From assembly GCA_034505795.1 (NCBI GenBank), contig JAPDQM010000013.1, forward strand, positions 1 through 55,310: DNA of 55,310 nt, in the 5' to 3' direction. Of the stretch, positions 36,365-44,672 are shown one piece after another (position 1 is the stretch's first letter; each line of letters opens with the position of its first letter). Origin of the DNA: Thermofontimicrobium_A sp034505795. Lineage in GTDB: Bacteria > Zhuqueibacterota > Zhuqueibacteria > Thermofontimicrobiales > Thermofontimicrobiaceae. The notes under the pieces were generated by a model. The model saw nothing but the letters and a program-made list of their open reading frames with translations. It was not told the origin of the DNA and ran no database searches. The position numbers were made by a program, and so were the translations under genes.

Positions 36365-37681
36365 CTAATTCATCATTGCAAGTTTATCTTCCAGCCGTTT
36401 GACCAGATCTTCCTGAGTCAGCGGATTGGCCAGATCAATCCAGTAAAGCTGAAATTTTCCAGTTCGATTGGAATGAAAAATGATCTTCCTTTTATCTGGC
36501 GAAAAACTGGGATAGCTGTCCTGAGCCGGATCATTGGTCAGTTGTACCAAATTTTTGCCGTCGCTATCCATCATGAATATTTCCCAATTACCCGTGATAT
36601 CCGCAAAAAAAGTGATCTTTTTGCCGTCATGAGAAAGATGTGGCGCGCCGGTATTCCCTGCCAGATCCGTCAACTGCTCCAGCATACGACCCTTCGTATC
36701 CATCCGATAGATCTGAAACCTTCCAGTACGATTGGAGGTGAATAAAATCCATTTGCCATCAGAGGAAAATGACGGCGAAGTATCATCGACCTCGTTCTGC
36801 GTCAGTCGCAAAAGCAATGAGTGGCTCAACTGAAGTAGATAGATTTCACTTAGTTTTTCATGAAACGGAACCTGGCGCAGATCGTCTCGCTCCGAAACGA
36901 AGGCCAGCATCTGCCCTTTTTCCGACAGAGCAGGATACCAATCGTCGGCCTCATGTTCCGCTGTCCGGGCGACCGTTCCGGTCCGTAGGTCCATCAAGTA
37001 TATATTTCGGGCTTTGTTCAATCGTCCTTTGCTCATCGAGTCGTCACGAGTAGAGGTGAACGCAATGATATTATCTTGCGCGCCGAAGACGGGCATCTCA
37101 TCCTGCGCCGGATGGTTAGTTAGACGCACCTGTTGGAGACCATCGGCCGACATGAGATAAATCTCCCAATTGCCGTCCCGATCGGATTGAAACGCGATGC
37201 GTTTTTCGTCGGGACTGAAATAGGGATAGGCGTTATTGAAATCGCCGCTGGTGAGCTGATGAATCGGGAATGGCTGACCCAATTGCAGCCGAATTTCATC
37301 CACATATTCCTCCCCGGTTTCGCTCTTTAGGACGGCCAGATATTCGGCATAGCCCTCTTTGATACGATTTTTTTTCAGCAACAGCTTTGCCCGCAACACC
37401 TTAGCCTGGTTCATTTTGGGATCGAGCACCAGCGCCGTATCCAGCGACACCAGGGCATAATCGATGCTGTCCAGTTCAGCATAAACTCGACTGAGCTTGT
37501 AATAGACGAAAGGGTCTTTCGGATTTTCTTTCAACTCCTGCAATAGAAATGTTAAATTGGTGCTGGAATTGTTCAGGGGCTTCTGTTTCACCTGTTTGTT
37601 TACTGCGCCACAGCCCATGATCACAAAAGCTATGGCCATCACCGCAACCCGCTTCATCATCTGCCACCTGCTGTCGTTCAT
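36365..37681 (-). CDS. Lipoprotein with TPR and TolB/WD40-like (PD40) beta-propeller
   Basis: A 438-residue lipoprotein: signal with lipobox IMGC (Cys24 from the first ATG, or Cys17 if it starts at the second Met pair). Residues about 50-130 are TPR-like (DPFVYYKLSRVYAELDSIDYAL). Six PD40 units of about 45 residues follow, each with a pattern like PSFSPDxxxIxFxSxRxGxxxIYxMDxxG, forming a six-bladed propeller as in TolB. It is first in an operon with a micro-ORF, carA and carB behind a perfect consensus promoter, an odd pairing of an envelope sensor-like protein with pyrimidine synthesis. Function is inferred only from fold: protein or ligand docking at the membrane. Confidence 0.85.
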   Translation of the reverse strand: MNDSRWQMMKRVAVMAIAFVIMGCGAVNKQVKQKPLNNSSTNLTFLLQELKENPKDPFVYYKLSRVYAELDSIDYALVSLDTALVLDPKMNQAKVLRAKLLLKKNRIKEGYAEYLAVLKSETGEEYVDEIRLQLGQPFPIHQLTSGDFNNAYPYFSPDEKRIAFQSDRDGNWEIYLMSADGLQQVRLTNHPAQDEMPVFGAQDNIIAFTSTRDDSMSKGRLNKARNIYLMDLRTGTVARTAEHEADDWYPALSEKGQMLAFVSERDDLRQVPFHEKLSEIYLLQLSHSLLLRLTQNEVDDTSPSFSSDGKWILFTSNRTGRFQIYRMDTKGRMLEQLTDLAGNTGAPHLSHDGKKITFFADITGNWEIFMMDSDGKNLVQLTNDPAQDSYPSFSPDKRKIIFHSNRTGKFQLYWIDLANPLTQEDLVKRLEDKLAMMN

Positions 37682-37987
37682 GATGTCTGTCCTTTCCGCC
37701 TTGAGTGATTCCTATGATCGTTTGAACATAACCACGGTTTCGCTTAATTTCCAATCTGATAATATTTGAAGCACCCAATTATAAGTAATTTTTTGGAAAT
37801 TGTCAAAACAAATTATATTAATAAATGCTAACTTGACAAATTTATACCAACGTTTAATCATGAATCGTCGGGCAATCGCTCGATCCCACCAGCCCAGAAG
37901 CTCGCCAATCGGAGCAACGATTCGCAATGGCAACCACCCCATCTGGCGCAGCGGCTAAAGATGACCAAGAAACTTGCCAACCAATAG
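37682..37987. other. Promoter region of the lipoprotein-carAB operon
   Basis: 306 bases without a gene, holding the consensus promoter at 37778-37806. Nothing else is supported. Confidence 0.6.
37778..37806 (-). promoter_or_regulatory. Perfect consensus sigma70 promoter of the lipoprotein-carAB operon
   Basis: Minus strand -35 TTGACA (37801-37806), 17-base spacer, -10 TATAAT (37778-37783); predicted start near 37771, leader about 90 bases. Confidence 0.85.
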
Positions 37988-38746
37988 CTATTCCGGGTCG
38001 CCGCGAAGAGCCGACGGGTGAAATCGCTCCGGCCTCCAGTGCTGCACCTCATTCTCCAATCGTTCCAGCTTCTGCTTTTGCTTCTTGGCCTGAAAATCCT
38101 CGTACGTATCCCGGCCAATAAAATAGCCGCTGATCCCCAGTTCAGTCAGATTCACCACCTCCACCTGCCAGCCAGACAGCGCAATTTTAATATCGCCTGA
38201 AGGAAAGGGAATCACATAGCGCGAGCCATTGTGACGAGCGGAGGTATCCCAGGCGTTGCCGTAGCGACAATATTTGTACCGCATCTGCCAGACGGTCATC
38301 ATCGCCGGCAACATGCCCAGCTCGCGGCGGAGCAAACGCTTGGGATCGAGCTTGCCATCTTTCATGTGGATCAAACTGATCCCCACGCAATAGCCTTTCA
38401 ACACCAGAGCCAATCGGGCCATATTTTTATAATAGTGGATATTATAAAAATTCGAGCCGCCATGCATGTTTTGGTTGATTGTTTCAATCGACCAGTTGAG
38501 CGAACGATTGGCGCTGATTTGCCAGAAAACCGCATCATAAGATGCGTCATAATAGACATGCATGAACGATACCGTATAGTCCAGAAACGCCACGAAATCG
38601 GGATGGGTCACCGTGCGGATGAATTTGTTCGGCACCGCCCGAATGGCGCGAATGATGCGCTCCTGCGGCCATCCTGCCGAAGGCCAACAAATAGTCATCA
38701 TAAGCAGAAACAGTGGCAGCAACCAGCATCGTTGAAATTTGAACAT
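37988..38746 (-). CDS. Exported protein of unknown function, 252 aa
   Basis: I do not recognise a family. A signal peptide spans residues 1-26 (FQRCWLLPLFLLMMTICWPSAGWPQ). The mature protein is basic and rich in aromatic residues (HVYYDASYDAVFWQ, YNIHYYKNMARLALVLKG, WQMRYKYCRYGNAW), followed by IALSGWQVEVVNLTELGISGY and a charged tail predicted as a coiled coil (FQAKKQKQKLERLENEV). The start is taken at 38746, where GAGG lies seven bases upstream; a GTG two codons earlier overlaps that site. Its upstream region contains the large palindrome at 38942-39129, which separates it from the next gene on the same strand. Confidence 0.7.
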   Translation of the reverse strand: MFKFQRCWLLPLFLLMMTICWPSAGWPQERIIRAIRAVPNKFIRTVTHPDFVAFLDYTVSFMHVYYDASYDAVFWQISANRSLNWSIETINQNMHGGSNFYNIHYYKNMARLALVLKGYCVGISLIHMKDGKLDPKRLLRRELGMLPAMMTVWQMRYKYCRYGNAWDTSARHNGSRYVIPFPSGDIKIALSGWQVEVVNLTELGISGYFIGRDTYEDFQAKKQKQKLERLENEVQHWRPERFHPSALRGDPE

Positions 38747-39196
38747 GGCCACACCTCTTTTTTAGCAGACAATTCTGAACGCCCAATTCCGTTTCAATAG
38801 CTCCGGACATCTTGCGTATAAGGCAGGCGAGATCATCCGGATATTTTGGTTTCAGCTCGCTTATTCAAGAAAACGAAGACGTCGAACCATAGGCCATGAG
38901 CTATGTTTTGGAAACAGTTCGGGTACTATTGCCTAAATTTCAGTTCCACCGGCATCGCATTTCTAAAATCTATGTTCCACAACCTCCCATTTCGCTAACG
39001 AGTTCTTGTGGCAAAAATGGAAATCAAAAGAAACGATGTCATTTCTGTCCGCCAACTGGCGGACAACAATTTATCCTGTTTTGATAATTTTGCAACAAGA
39101 ACTATCTAGATTTTAGATTTGGTGGAACTTTTATCATTCAAAGGAATTCTAAATCCCAGGCAACATAGGAAGTATCCCCGGCTAAACTTAGACGCA
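38747..39196. other. Intergenic region dominated by a nested palindrome
   Basis: 450 bases without a gene; more than a third is taken up by the inverted-repeat element at 38942-39129. Confidence 0.7.
38942..39129. repeat. Large nested inverted-repeat (hairpin) element
   Basis: Three arms pair in nested order: AGTTCCACC (38942-38950) with GGTGGAACT (39121-39129); TCTAAAATCTA (38962-38972) with TAGATTTTAGA (39107-39117); AGTTCTTGTGGCAAAA (39001-39016) with TTTTGCAACAAGAACT (39088-39103, one mismatch). The apex is a perfect palindromic hairpin TGTCCGCCA-AC-TGGCGGACA (39046-39065). It could be a MITE or REP-like element, or a structured RNA transcribed with the flanking minus-strand genes. Confidence 0.8.
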
Positions 39197-39781
39197 TCAA
39201 ATTGGTAGTTGATCTCCGGTATAATCAATTGCTGCTGATAAGGAATGGCCACGCCAAAGCATAGCACCGGCAGCGTCTTTGAAGTCATCCCAGTCTTCTT
39301 CCTTCCGCAGCGGATAGTATTGGTAATAGCTTAGAAACGGTTGGCTGCCACGAATTTCCCGGCTGATGGTAGCCCCATACTTTAGCAGCGGCGGCATCAA
39401 AAACGGGCCGACCACATGGCAGTTGGCCGACACATCAAAGGCCCGGAACGAAGGAGGATTTAATTGCATCCGGAGCGCGCCCTCAAATAGATATGGGAAG
39501 TACCAGCGTAGTCCGGTCTCCACCCGAGAACCGACCCCAACCGCCAGACCTAAACTCGGGGTTAAGAAAAAACGCCAGCGTTTGCCATCATCCTTATCGC
39601 CAAGCCCCACCAGTAGCAGATTGTCCCACCCCGGCGTAAAGACTTTTTCGCCTCGGTTCAACGTGCGAGCCGTATAGTAATTGGTGGTGGCAATGCAAAC
39701 CAAAAACAGCAACGGCAAAAGGAACAACACTCGCCAGCCTCGTGCGCCGGCGAAAAAATTGTTGTTCTCCCCGCCAACCAT
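39197..39781 (-). CDS. Membrane-anchored protein of unknown function, 194 aa
   Basis: Unrecognised. Starts MVGGENNNFFAG with one hydrophobic segment (VLFLLPLLFLVCIATT, about 18-33) as anchor or uncleaved signal. The rest has beta-rich patches (WRFFLTPSLGLAVGVGSRVETGLRW, WYFPYLFEGALRMQL) that could be a small outer-membrane-like or lipocalin-like barrel, and ends AAIDYTGDQLPI. I begin at 39781 where AGGAGG lies nine bases upstream, rather than at the in-frame ATG at 39814. The gene is 83 bases behind the NHL gene on the same strand, so is probably the last member of the uvrC-NHL transcript. Confidence 0.65.
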   Translation of the reverse strand: MVGGENNNFFAGARGWRVLFLLPLLFLVCIATTNYYTARTLNRGEKVFTPGWDNLLLVGLGDKDDGKRWRFFLTPSLGLAVGVGSRVETGLRWYFPYLFEGALRMQLNPPSFRAFDVSANCHVVGPFLMPPLLKYGATISREIRGSQPFLSYYQYYPLRKEEDWDDFKDAAGAMLWRGHSLSAAIDYTGDQLPI

Positions 39782-39864
39782 TCTCTCGCACCTCCTACTG
39801 AATATTTTAGACAATTTTTAAAACCAAGTCGCCCGGCTGCTATCAGCAATTTCCTAGAGCCAAA

Positions 39865-41310
39865 TCAGTTTTTTATGTCGGCTACTATCGTTTTCTTGAA
39901 ATAGTGGTAGGACGAATAAGTTGGCTCGATTTGCATTTGCACCAGATAATTGCCAGCCGGAATCAAATGGCCCGGTTGATACAATGGCGATGGCTTGCGG
40001 CCTTCTTTGATAAACACCGAATCAGCTACAGCCCAAATCGTTCCTGACCAGGCATCCGACTGCCGACCGCAGCCTTTGAACTGCCTCAGCCACAGTCGGG
40101 TGATGAGCCGTTTTTCCGCATCCAGAATATCTGTCGTAACGAATGCGGGCTCCGTCAGGAAATAAGTAAATTGAAATAAATTTTTCCCTGGGACAGCCAC
40201 CGCTTTAAAATCAAAACAATCGGTTCCAATCCAGAAATACTGAGCACCCCATTTTTCGGCAACAAACATCTGGCCAAAACGCCGATAGTTGGTAATCCCC
40301 CGCGGCTCGATGAATTCCTTGTCGCCATCTCCATATCGGCCATAGCTGGTGAGATAATTCAACTGATGATCGAACTTGTGCACGCAATGATTCTTTGTAT
40401 CGGTGACGTAAATATTGTTGTAATAATCCAGAGTGATGTAAGCCAGAAAGCAATTGGGATGGCCAAATTCGGCGGCAGTGATCTGCTTTAGCCAGCGCCC
40501 CTGCAGATCGAATTGCTGGATACGATCATGGTTGCCATCGATCACCACCACAAAATCCTCCCGATAGTACGACCAGAATTCTTTTCGATCAGTCACCGCA
40601 ATACCATCCGGTGCCAACAACTGTCCGGCCTTATGACCCGCTTCGCCCCAGCTATAAAGAAATTTTAAGTCAGCCGCAAACACCTGTACCCGATGGTTGC
40701 CATGGTCTGTCACATACACTCGTCCCTGCGAGTCCAATGCCACTCCACGAGGTCCATCAAATTGGCCTTTTGCAGCCCCTCTTTGCCCCACACTTTGCTT
40801 AAAGAGCAATCCATGTCCCGGATTGAACAGATGCACCAGCCGATGATTGCCAGTATCTGCTACGTATACGTCTCCTTTCGCATTGGCAGCAATGCCACGC
40901 GGCCGACTCAATCGCTGTTCGCCAGTTTCCTTCAGGCCATAGATGCCTATCGATTTCATCGAAGTATTAAAAATGATGCAATGTTGCCCGGAATTGACGC
41001 CGTACACCGTTACCTCATCATCGTCTTTGGTCGTTGTAGTGTCTTCCCAGGCCTGCAGCCGAACCACGGCCAATCCCTGCGGATCATCGAACTGCACTTT
41101 GTTTTGGGTAAATAGAGCCAGATGCAGGCGAGTCGCTTTGCGAATGCCATACGTGTGCAGAAATGACGGAAACACCAACGTGGTCGGATCGTACCGCTTC
41201 GACCTGTCTTCTGTTCGCGCAGGCGGGGGAAAGATGTATAGCACGAACAAATAAAGGATGATCAGGATTGCTGATCTCTGGCGCCTGTTGCTGATTGGAA
41301 AAACTGCCAT
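39865..41310 (-). CDS. NHL-repeat beta-propeller protein
   Basis: A 481-residue protein with an N-terminal membrane or signal segment (SAILIILYLFVLYIFPP, about 13-29). From about 130 to 365 it has at least five NHL units, the clearest being RPRGIAANAKGDVYVADTGN, GPRGVALDSQGRVYVTDHGN and IEPRGITNYRRFGQMFVAEK, giving a ring-shaped propeller. The C-terminal 110 residues are beta-rich and resemble a secreted Ig-like domain (PGHLIPAGNYLVQMQIEPTY). NHL propellers usually bind proteins or polysaccharide. Its start lies 49 bases inside the 3' end of uvrC, so the genes overlap and are cotranscribed; no functional link to DNA repair is evident. Confidence 0.82.
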   Translation of the reverse strand: MAVFPISNRRQRSAILIILYLFVLYIFPPPARTEDRSKRYDPTTLVFPSFLHTYGIRKATRLHLALFTQNKVQFDDPQGLAVVRLQAWEDTTTTKDDDEVTVYGVNSGQHCIIFNTSMKSIGIYGLKETGEQRLSRPRGIAANAKGDVYVADTGNHRLVHLFNPGHGLLFKQSVGQRGAAKGQFDGPRGVALDSQGRVYVTDHGNHRVQVFAADLKFLYSWGEAGHKAGQLLAPDGIAVTDRKEFWSYYREDFVVVIDGNHDRIQQFDLQGRWLKQITAAEFGHPNCFLAYITLDYYNNIYVTDTKNHCVHKFDHQLNYLTSYGRYGDGDKEFIEPRGITNYRRFGQMFVAEKWGAQYFWIGTDCFDFKAVAVPGKNLFQFTYFLTEPAFVTTDILDAEKRLITRLWLRQFKGCGRQSDAWSGTIWAVADSVFIKEGRKPSPLYQPGHLIPAGNYLVQMQIEPTYSSYHYFKKTIVADIKN

Positions 41311-43109
41311 ATCGTTTCGGCTAATTTTGCCGGGATGCCTTGCACCTGTTTTACTTCCTCGAGGGAAGCGCTTTTTAAATTTTTAATAGAACCAAAATGA
41401 CGGATCAAGCGCTTTTTCCTGATCTCGCCAATCCCCGGGATATCATCCAATTCAGATCGTTTCGCCCGTTTGCCTCGCAACTGGCGATGGTACTCGATCG
41501 CGAATCGATGCGCTTCGTCCCGAATTTGCTGGAGCAGCCGCAAGCCGGATGACGTTTTGGGGATGTTCTGTGCCTCGGGATTGCCAGGCACAAACACCTC
41601 ATCCAGCCGCTTGGCCAGTGCAATGATCGGCTGGTCTGTCAGATTCAATTTGGCCAGCGCGCCGGTCGCTGACGAAAGCTGGCCTTTGCCGCCGTCCACC
41701 AGAATGAGGTCGGGCAGCGGTTGCTTTTCATTTAGCACGCGCGCGTAACGCCGGCTAATCACCTCTGCCATCATGGCGAAATCGTCCGGCGTACTCTTCA
41801 CCCGGATTTTGAAGCGACGGTAATCACTTTTGTGCGGCTGTCCATTCACAAATGTCACCATCGACGCCGTGGCATCGGTCCCTGAAATATTGGAAATATC
41901 GAACGCCTCGATGCGTTTGGGCGGTTTCGACAATCGCAAATCCCGCTGCAGCGCCTGCACCGAATGGGCCACGTATTCACGATCCTTTAGCCGCTGCAAT
42001 TTCAGTTCTTCCAGCAACAGTTTGGCGTTCTGTTGCGCCATCTTCAGCAGCTTCGCCTGCTCCCCGCGCTGCGGAAATACCAATCGCACCGACGAGCCCA
42101 CTTTTTGCGAGAGCCACTGCTCGATCTGCGGGCCATCTTCCAGTGCCAGCGGCACAAAAATTTCGTAGGGAATGAAATCCGCATGCTGATAAATTCGAAC
42201 CAGCAGATGGCTGATAATTTTATCCATGGATTCATCTGCCACGCCATCCAGATAAAAATGTTGCCGACCGATAATCCGGCCCTGCCGCACTTTGAAAATC
42301 ACGGCACAAGCGTCGTTATCCTCGATCTGCGCGGCCAACAGATCACGATCGATGTCCTCTGGCGTCACCACCTTCTGCTTGTATTGAAAATCCTTGATGG
42401 CCCGAATTTGATCTCGAATTTGCGCCGCTCGTTCGAACTGCCGCTGCTCCGCGAACCGTTCCATCTTCTGCGTCAGCTCCGCAATCACAATTCGATCCCG
42501 GCCATTGATGAAGTCCACGATGTTTTTCACAATCTGAGCATATTCCGCTTCACTGATCAGTCCTTCACACGGACCCATGCATTTCCGAATATGATAATTC
42601 AAGCATACCTTAAATTTTCCGGCCCGGATCGTCTCATCGGTCAAATTCAGGTTGCAGCTCCGAATTGGAAATAGTCGTTTGATAGTTATCAGCAACGAGC
42701 GCATGGAACGGACATCGGTGTACGGTCCAAAATATTTCGAGCCGTCTTTGACAATTTTGCGAGTTGGAAAAATGCGAGGGAATTTTTCGTTGGTCACCCG
42801 GATATAGGGAAAACTCTTATCATCCTTCAGATTGACATTGTACCTTGGCTTATACTCTTTGATCAAATTCGCTTCCAGAATTAGGGCTTCGATCTCCGAA
42901 TCGGTGACAATGAATTCCAGATCTCGGATCTTCGCTTTAAGGCGCAGCGATTTGGGATCATCAACCCGCCCCTTCTGAAAATAGGATCGCACCCGATTCC
43001 GCAAGACCCGCGCTTTACCTACGTAGATCACTTTTTTATTTTTATCTTTAAATAGGTACACACCGGGCGACCTGGGTAGCTGCTGCAATTTTTCCTGCAT
43101 TTCCGTCAT
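41262..43109 (-). CDS. uvrC: Excinuclease ABC subunit C
   Basis: UvrC makes both incisions in nucleotide excision repair with UvrAB. The 615-residue length is normal. GIY-YIG nuclease domain 12-90 (SPGVYLFKDKNKKVIYVGKA), UVR motif about 203-238 (ELTQKMERFAEQRQFERAAQ), RNase H-like endonuclease domain about 385-545 with IEAFDISNISGTDATASMV and LILVDGGKGQLSSA, and tandem helix-hairpin-helix motifs at the end (DDIPGIGEIRKKRLIRHFGS). Ribosome binding before the ATG is weak; a second ATG three codons on is possible. It has its own promoter, divergent from the membrane M28 gene. Confidence 0.95.
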   Translation of the reverse strand: MTEMQEKLQQLPRSPGVYLFKDKNKKVIYVGKARVLRNRVRSYFQKGRVDDPKSLRLKAKIRDLEFIVTDSEIEALILEANLIKEYKPRYNVNLKDDKSFPYIRVTNEKFPRIFPTRKIVKDGSKYFGPYTDVRSMRSLLITIKRLFPIRSCNLNLTDETIRAGKFKVCLNYHIRKCMGPCEGLISEAEYAQIVKNIVDFINGRDRIVIAELTQKMERFAEQRQFERAAQIRDQIRAIKDFQYKQKVVTPEDIDRDLLAAQIEDNDACAVIFKVRQGRIIGRQHFYLDGVADESMDKIISHLLVRIYQHADFIPYEIFVPLALEDGPQIEQWLSQKVGSSVRLVFPQRGEQAKLLKMAQQNAKLLLEELKLQRLKDREYVAHSVQALQRDLRLSKPPKRIEAFDISNISGTDATASMVTFVNGQPHKSDYRRFKIRVKSTPDDFAMMAEVISRRYARVLNEKQPLPDLILVDGGKGQLSSATGALAKLNLTDQPIIALAKRLDEVFVPGNPEAQNIPKTSSGLRLLQQIRDEAHRFAIEYHRQLRGKRAKRSELDDIPGIGEIRKKRLIRHFGSIKNLKSASLEEVKQVQGIPAKLAETIWQFFQSATGARDQQS

Positions 43110-43174
43110 GTCATCTTTACCAATCCAACAATCAAGAAGAAAGACCCATCACAGGTCGAATTGAACGCGACAAA

Positions 43175-43203
43175 AAAATATGTCTTTTTCAAGCAAAAAT
43201 CAA
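43175..43203 (-). promoter_or_regulatory. Sigma70-like promoter of uvrC
   Basis: Minus strand -35 TTGATT (43198-43203), 17-base spacer, -10 TATTTT (43175-43180), about 60 bases of leader. Confidence 0.55.
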
Positions 43204-43340
43204 GTGAAATTTTGTGATCAGCTATCCGTTGGTGCTGTTTATCACGCAGAATAACAACCGAGCTCAAATCCTCATGCAGAGATGAAACCAATTGTTCTTC
43301 GAATTCGATCAAGCAAGAATGCGACTTCAATAAAAATGAC

Positions 43341-43369
43341 TTGCTTCTCATCAGATTTTTTTTTATAAT
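43341..43369 (+). promoter_or_regulatory. Sigma70-like promoter of the membrane M28 peptidase gene
   Basis: -35 TTGCTT (43341-43346), 17-base spacer rich in T, -10 TATAAT (43364-43369), about 75 bases of leader. Confidence 0.65.
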
Positions 43370-43451
43370 AGTAGCCGAGAAATGAAAATAGATTACGCAG
43401 TCGGACAGTGGAATCGCAACTAAGATGACAACTCAATTGTAGGGACAGAAT

Positions 43452-44672
43452 ATGAGAATTCGACGATTTGTGGGAGAACTGTGCATTTTCAAACATCGAG
43501 CTTCAGCCACCAAAAACGAACATAAGGCAGCCGAACACATCCATCAGATTATGCGCTCCATCGGCCTGGTGAGCAAAATCGAGGCCTTTAAATCTCAGCA
43601 ACGCATGACCTGGGAACTTATCACGATCATGGGCTTTTTTATCCTCGAAGTCGTCTTGTATTTCTACCTTCCCTGGCTGGCCGTGATTGCTGGCGCCATG
43701 GGATTGATATTATTCTGGGGTTATTTCACCACGGCGTTTAAACCATTGGCAAAGTTGTTCCGATTTTCAACCTCCCACAATGTCGTCGGCAAGCTGATCA
43801 ATTCCAATGCTCCCTATAAAGTCATATTCACTGCCCATTACGACACCGCCCGTTCAGGCCCGCTATGGAATCCCAAAACCGTCGCCAACTTTCGCCTCAA
43901 TTTCCTGGTGGGCGTCTGGATTCTCGTCGCTCTGCAATTTCTTACAATCCTAAACCTTTTCTCCATAAACCCCCTCGTGCTGAGATTATTGGTTGCCATC
44001 GGCGGGCTATATGTGCTGGGAAATATTGCGGTCCTGCTTTATTCCGGCTTGAGGGGCGAACTGGTGCAGGGCGCATCGGATAATGCCACCGGCGTTGCGG
44101 CGATGCTGGATATTGCCGCCCGCCTCAAAGACCTTGCCATGCCAGGGATTGAATTCTGGTTTGTTGCCACTGGTAGCGAGGAAGTTGGCGCCATCGGAAT
44201 GGCCGAATTTTTGAAAATGCACGCTGAAGACCTGGATAAGCAAACCACCTACTTTATTAACCTGGATAATATCGGCAGCGGCCAATTGCACTATTTCACC
44301 GGCGAGGGCATGCTCAATTTTTATCGTTTTTCCGACGACCTCATCTTCGTCGCGGAAAAATCAGCTCTCGATTCAACTTTTCGAGGCATTATTCCGGCGA
44401 AATATCGCTTAGCTTACACCGATGCCATTGTCCCGGCCCGGCGGGGTTATCATGCCATGCTTCTGCTATCCCTGGACGAACGCGGCCTGATTCCCAACTG
44501 GCACTGGCCCAGTGATACCATTGAGAATGTTAATTTTTCCCTGCCCGAATTAGCATCGGATTTTGTCCTGGAGATGGTTCACAATCTCGATGAGATTTTA
44601 AAAAGAAGATTAGAGCGCCGCAAAAAAGAGATCAGCCAGTTCCAGGAGGAATTGGGCGAGTCGATCCTTTGA
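43452..44672 (+). CDS. Membrane-anchored M28 family metallopeptidase
   Basis: A 406-residue protein. Hydrophobic segments lie at about 55-95 (two helices) and 150-200 (two helices), splitting the peptidase fold, an arrangement found in membrane M28 proteins. Metal ligands expected for M28 are present: H129 (TAHYDT), D210 (GASDNATG), E243 and E244 (TGSEEVG), D272 (NLDNIG) and H351 (HWPSDT). It is therefore predicted to be an active two-zinc exopeptidase at the inner membrane. It is monocistronic with its own promoter, divergent from uvrC. It differs from the secreted 1005-residue M28 enzyme at 1071-4088 in topology and lacks a sorting domain. Confidence 0.87.
   Translation: MRIRRFVGELCIFKHRASATKNEHKAAEHIHQIMRSIGLVSKIEAFKSQQRMTWELITIMGFFILEVVLYFYLPWLAVIAGAMGLILFWGYFTTAFKPLAKLFRFSTSHNVVGKLINSNAPYKVIFTAHYDTARSGPLWNPKTVANFRLNFLVGVWILVALQFLTILNLFSINPLVLRLLVAIGGLYVLGNIAVLLYSGLRGELVQGASDNATGVAAMLDIAARLKDLAMPGIEFWFVATGSEEVGAIGMAEFLKMHAEDLDKQTTYFINLDNIGSGQLHYFTGEGMLNFYRFSDDLIFVAEKSALDSTFRGIIPAKYRLAYTDAIVPARRGYHAMLLLSLDERGLIPNWHWPSDTIENVNFSLPELASDFVLEMVHNLDEILKRRLERRKKEISQFQEELGESIL

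Larger units (their letters stand above)
43110..43451. other. Divergent promoter region uvrC / M28 peptidase
   Basis: 342 bases with no gene; contains the two back-to-back promoters listed at 43175-43203 and 43341-43369. Confidence 0.65.

Noticed and set aside
43106..43351. 81-codon minus-strand frame upstream of uvrC
   Set aside because: Occupies the uvrC promoter and leader; no ribosome-binding site or family resemblance.
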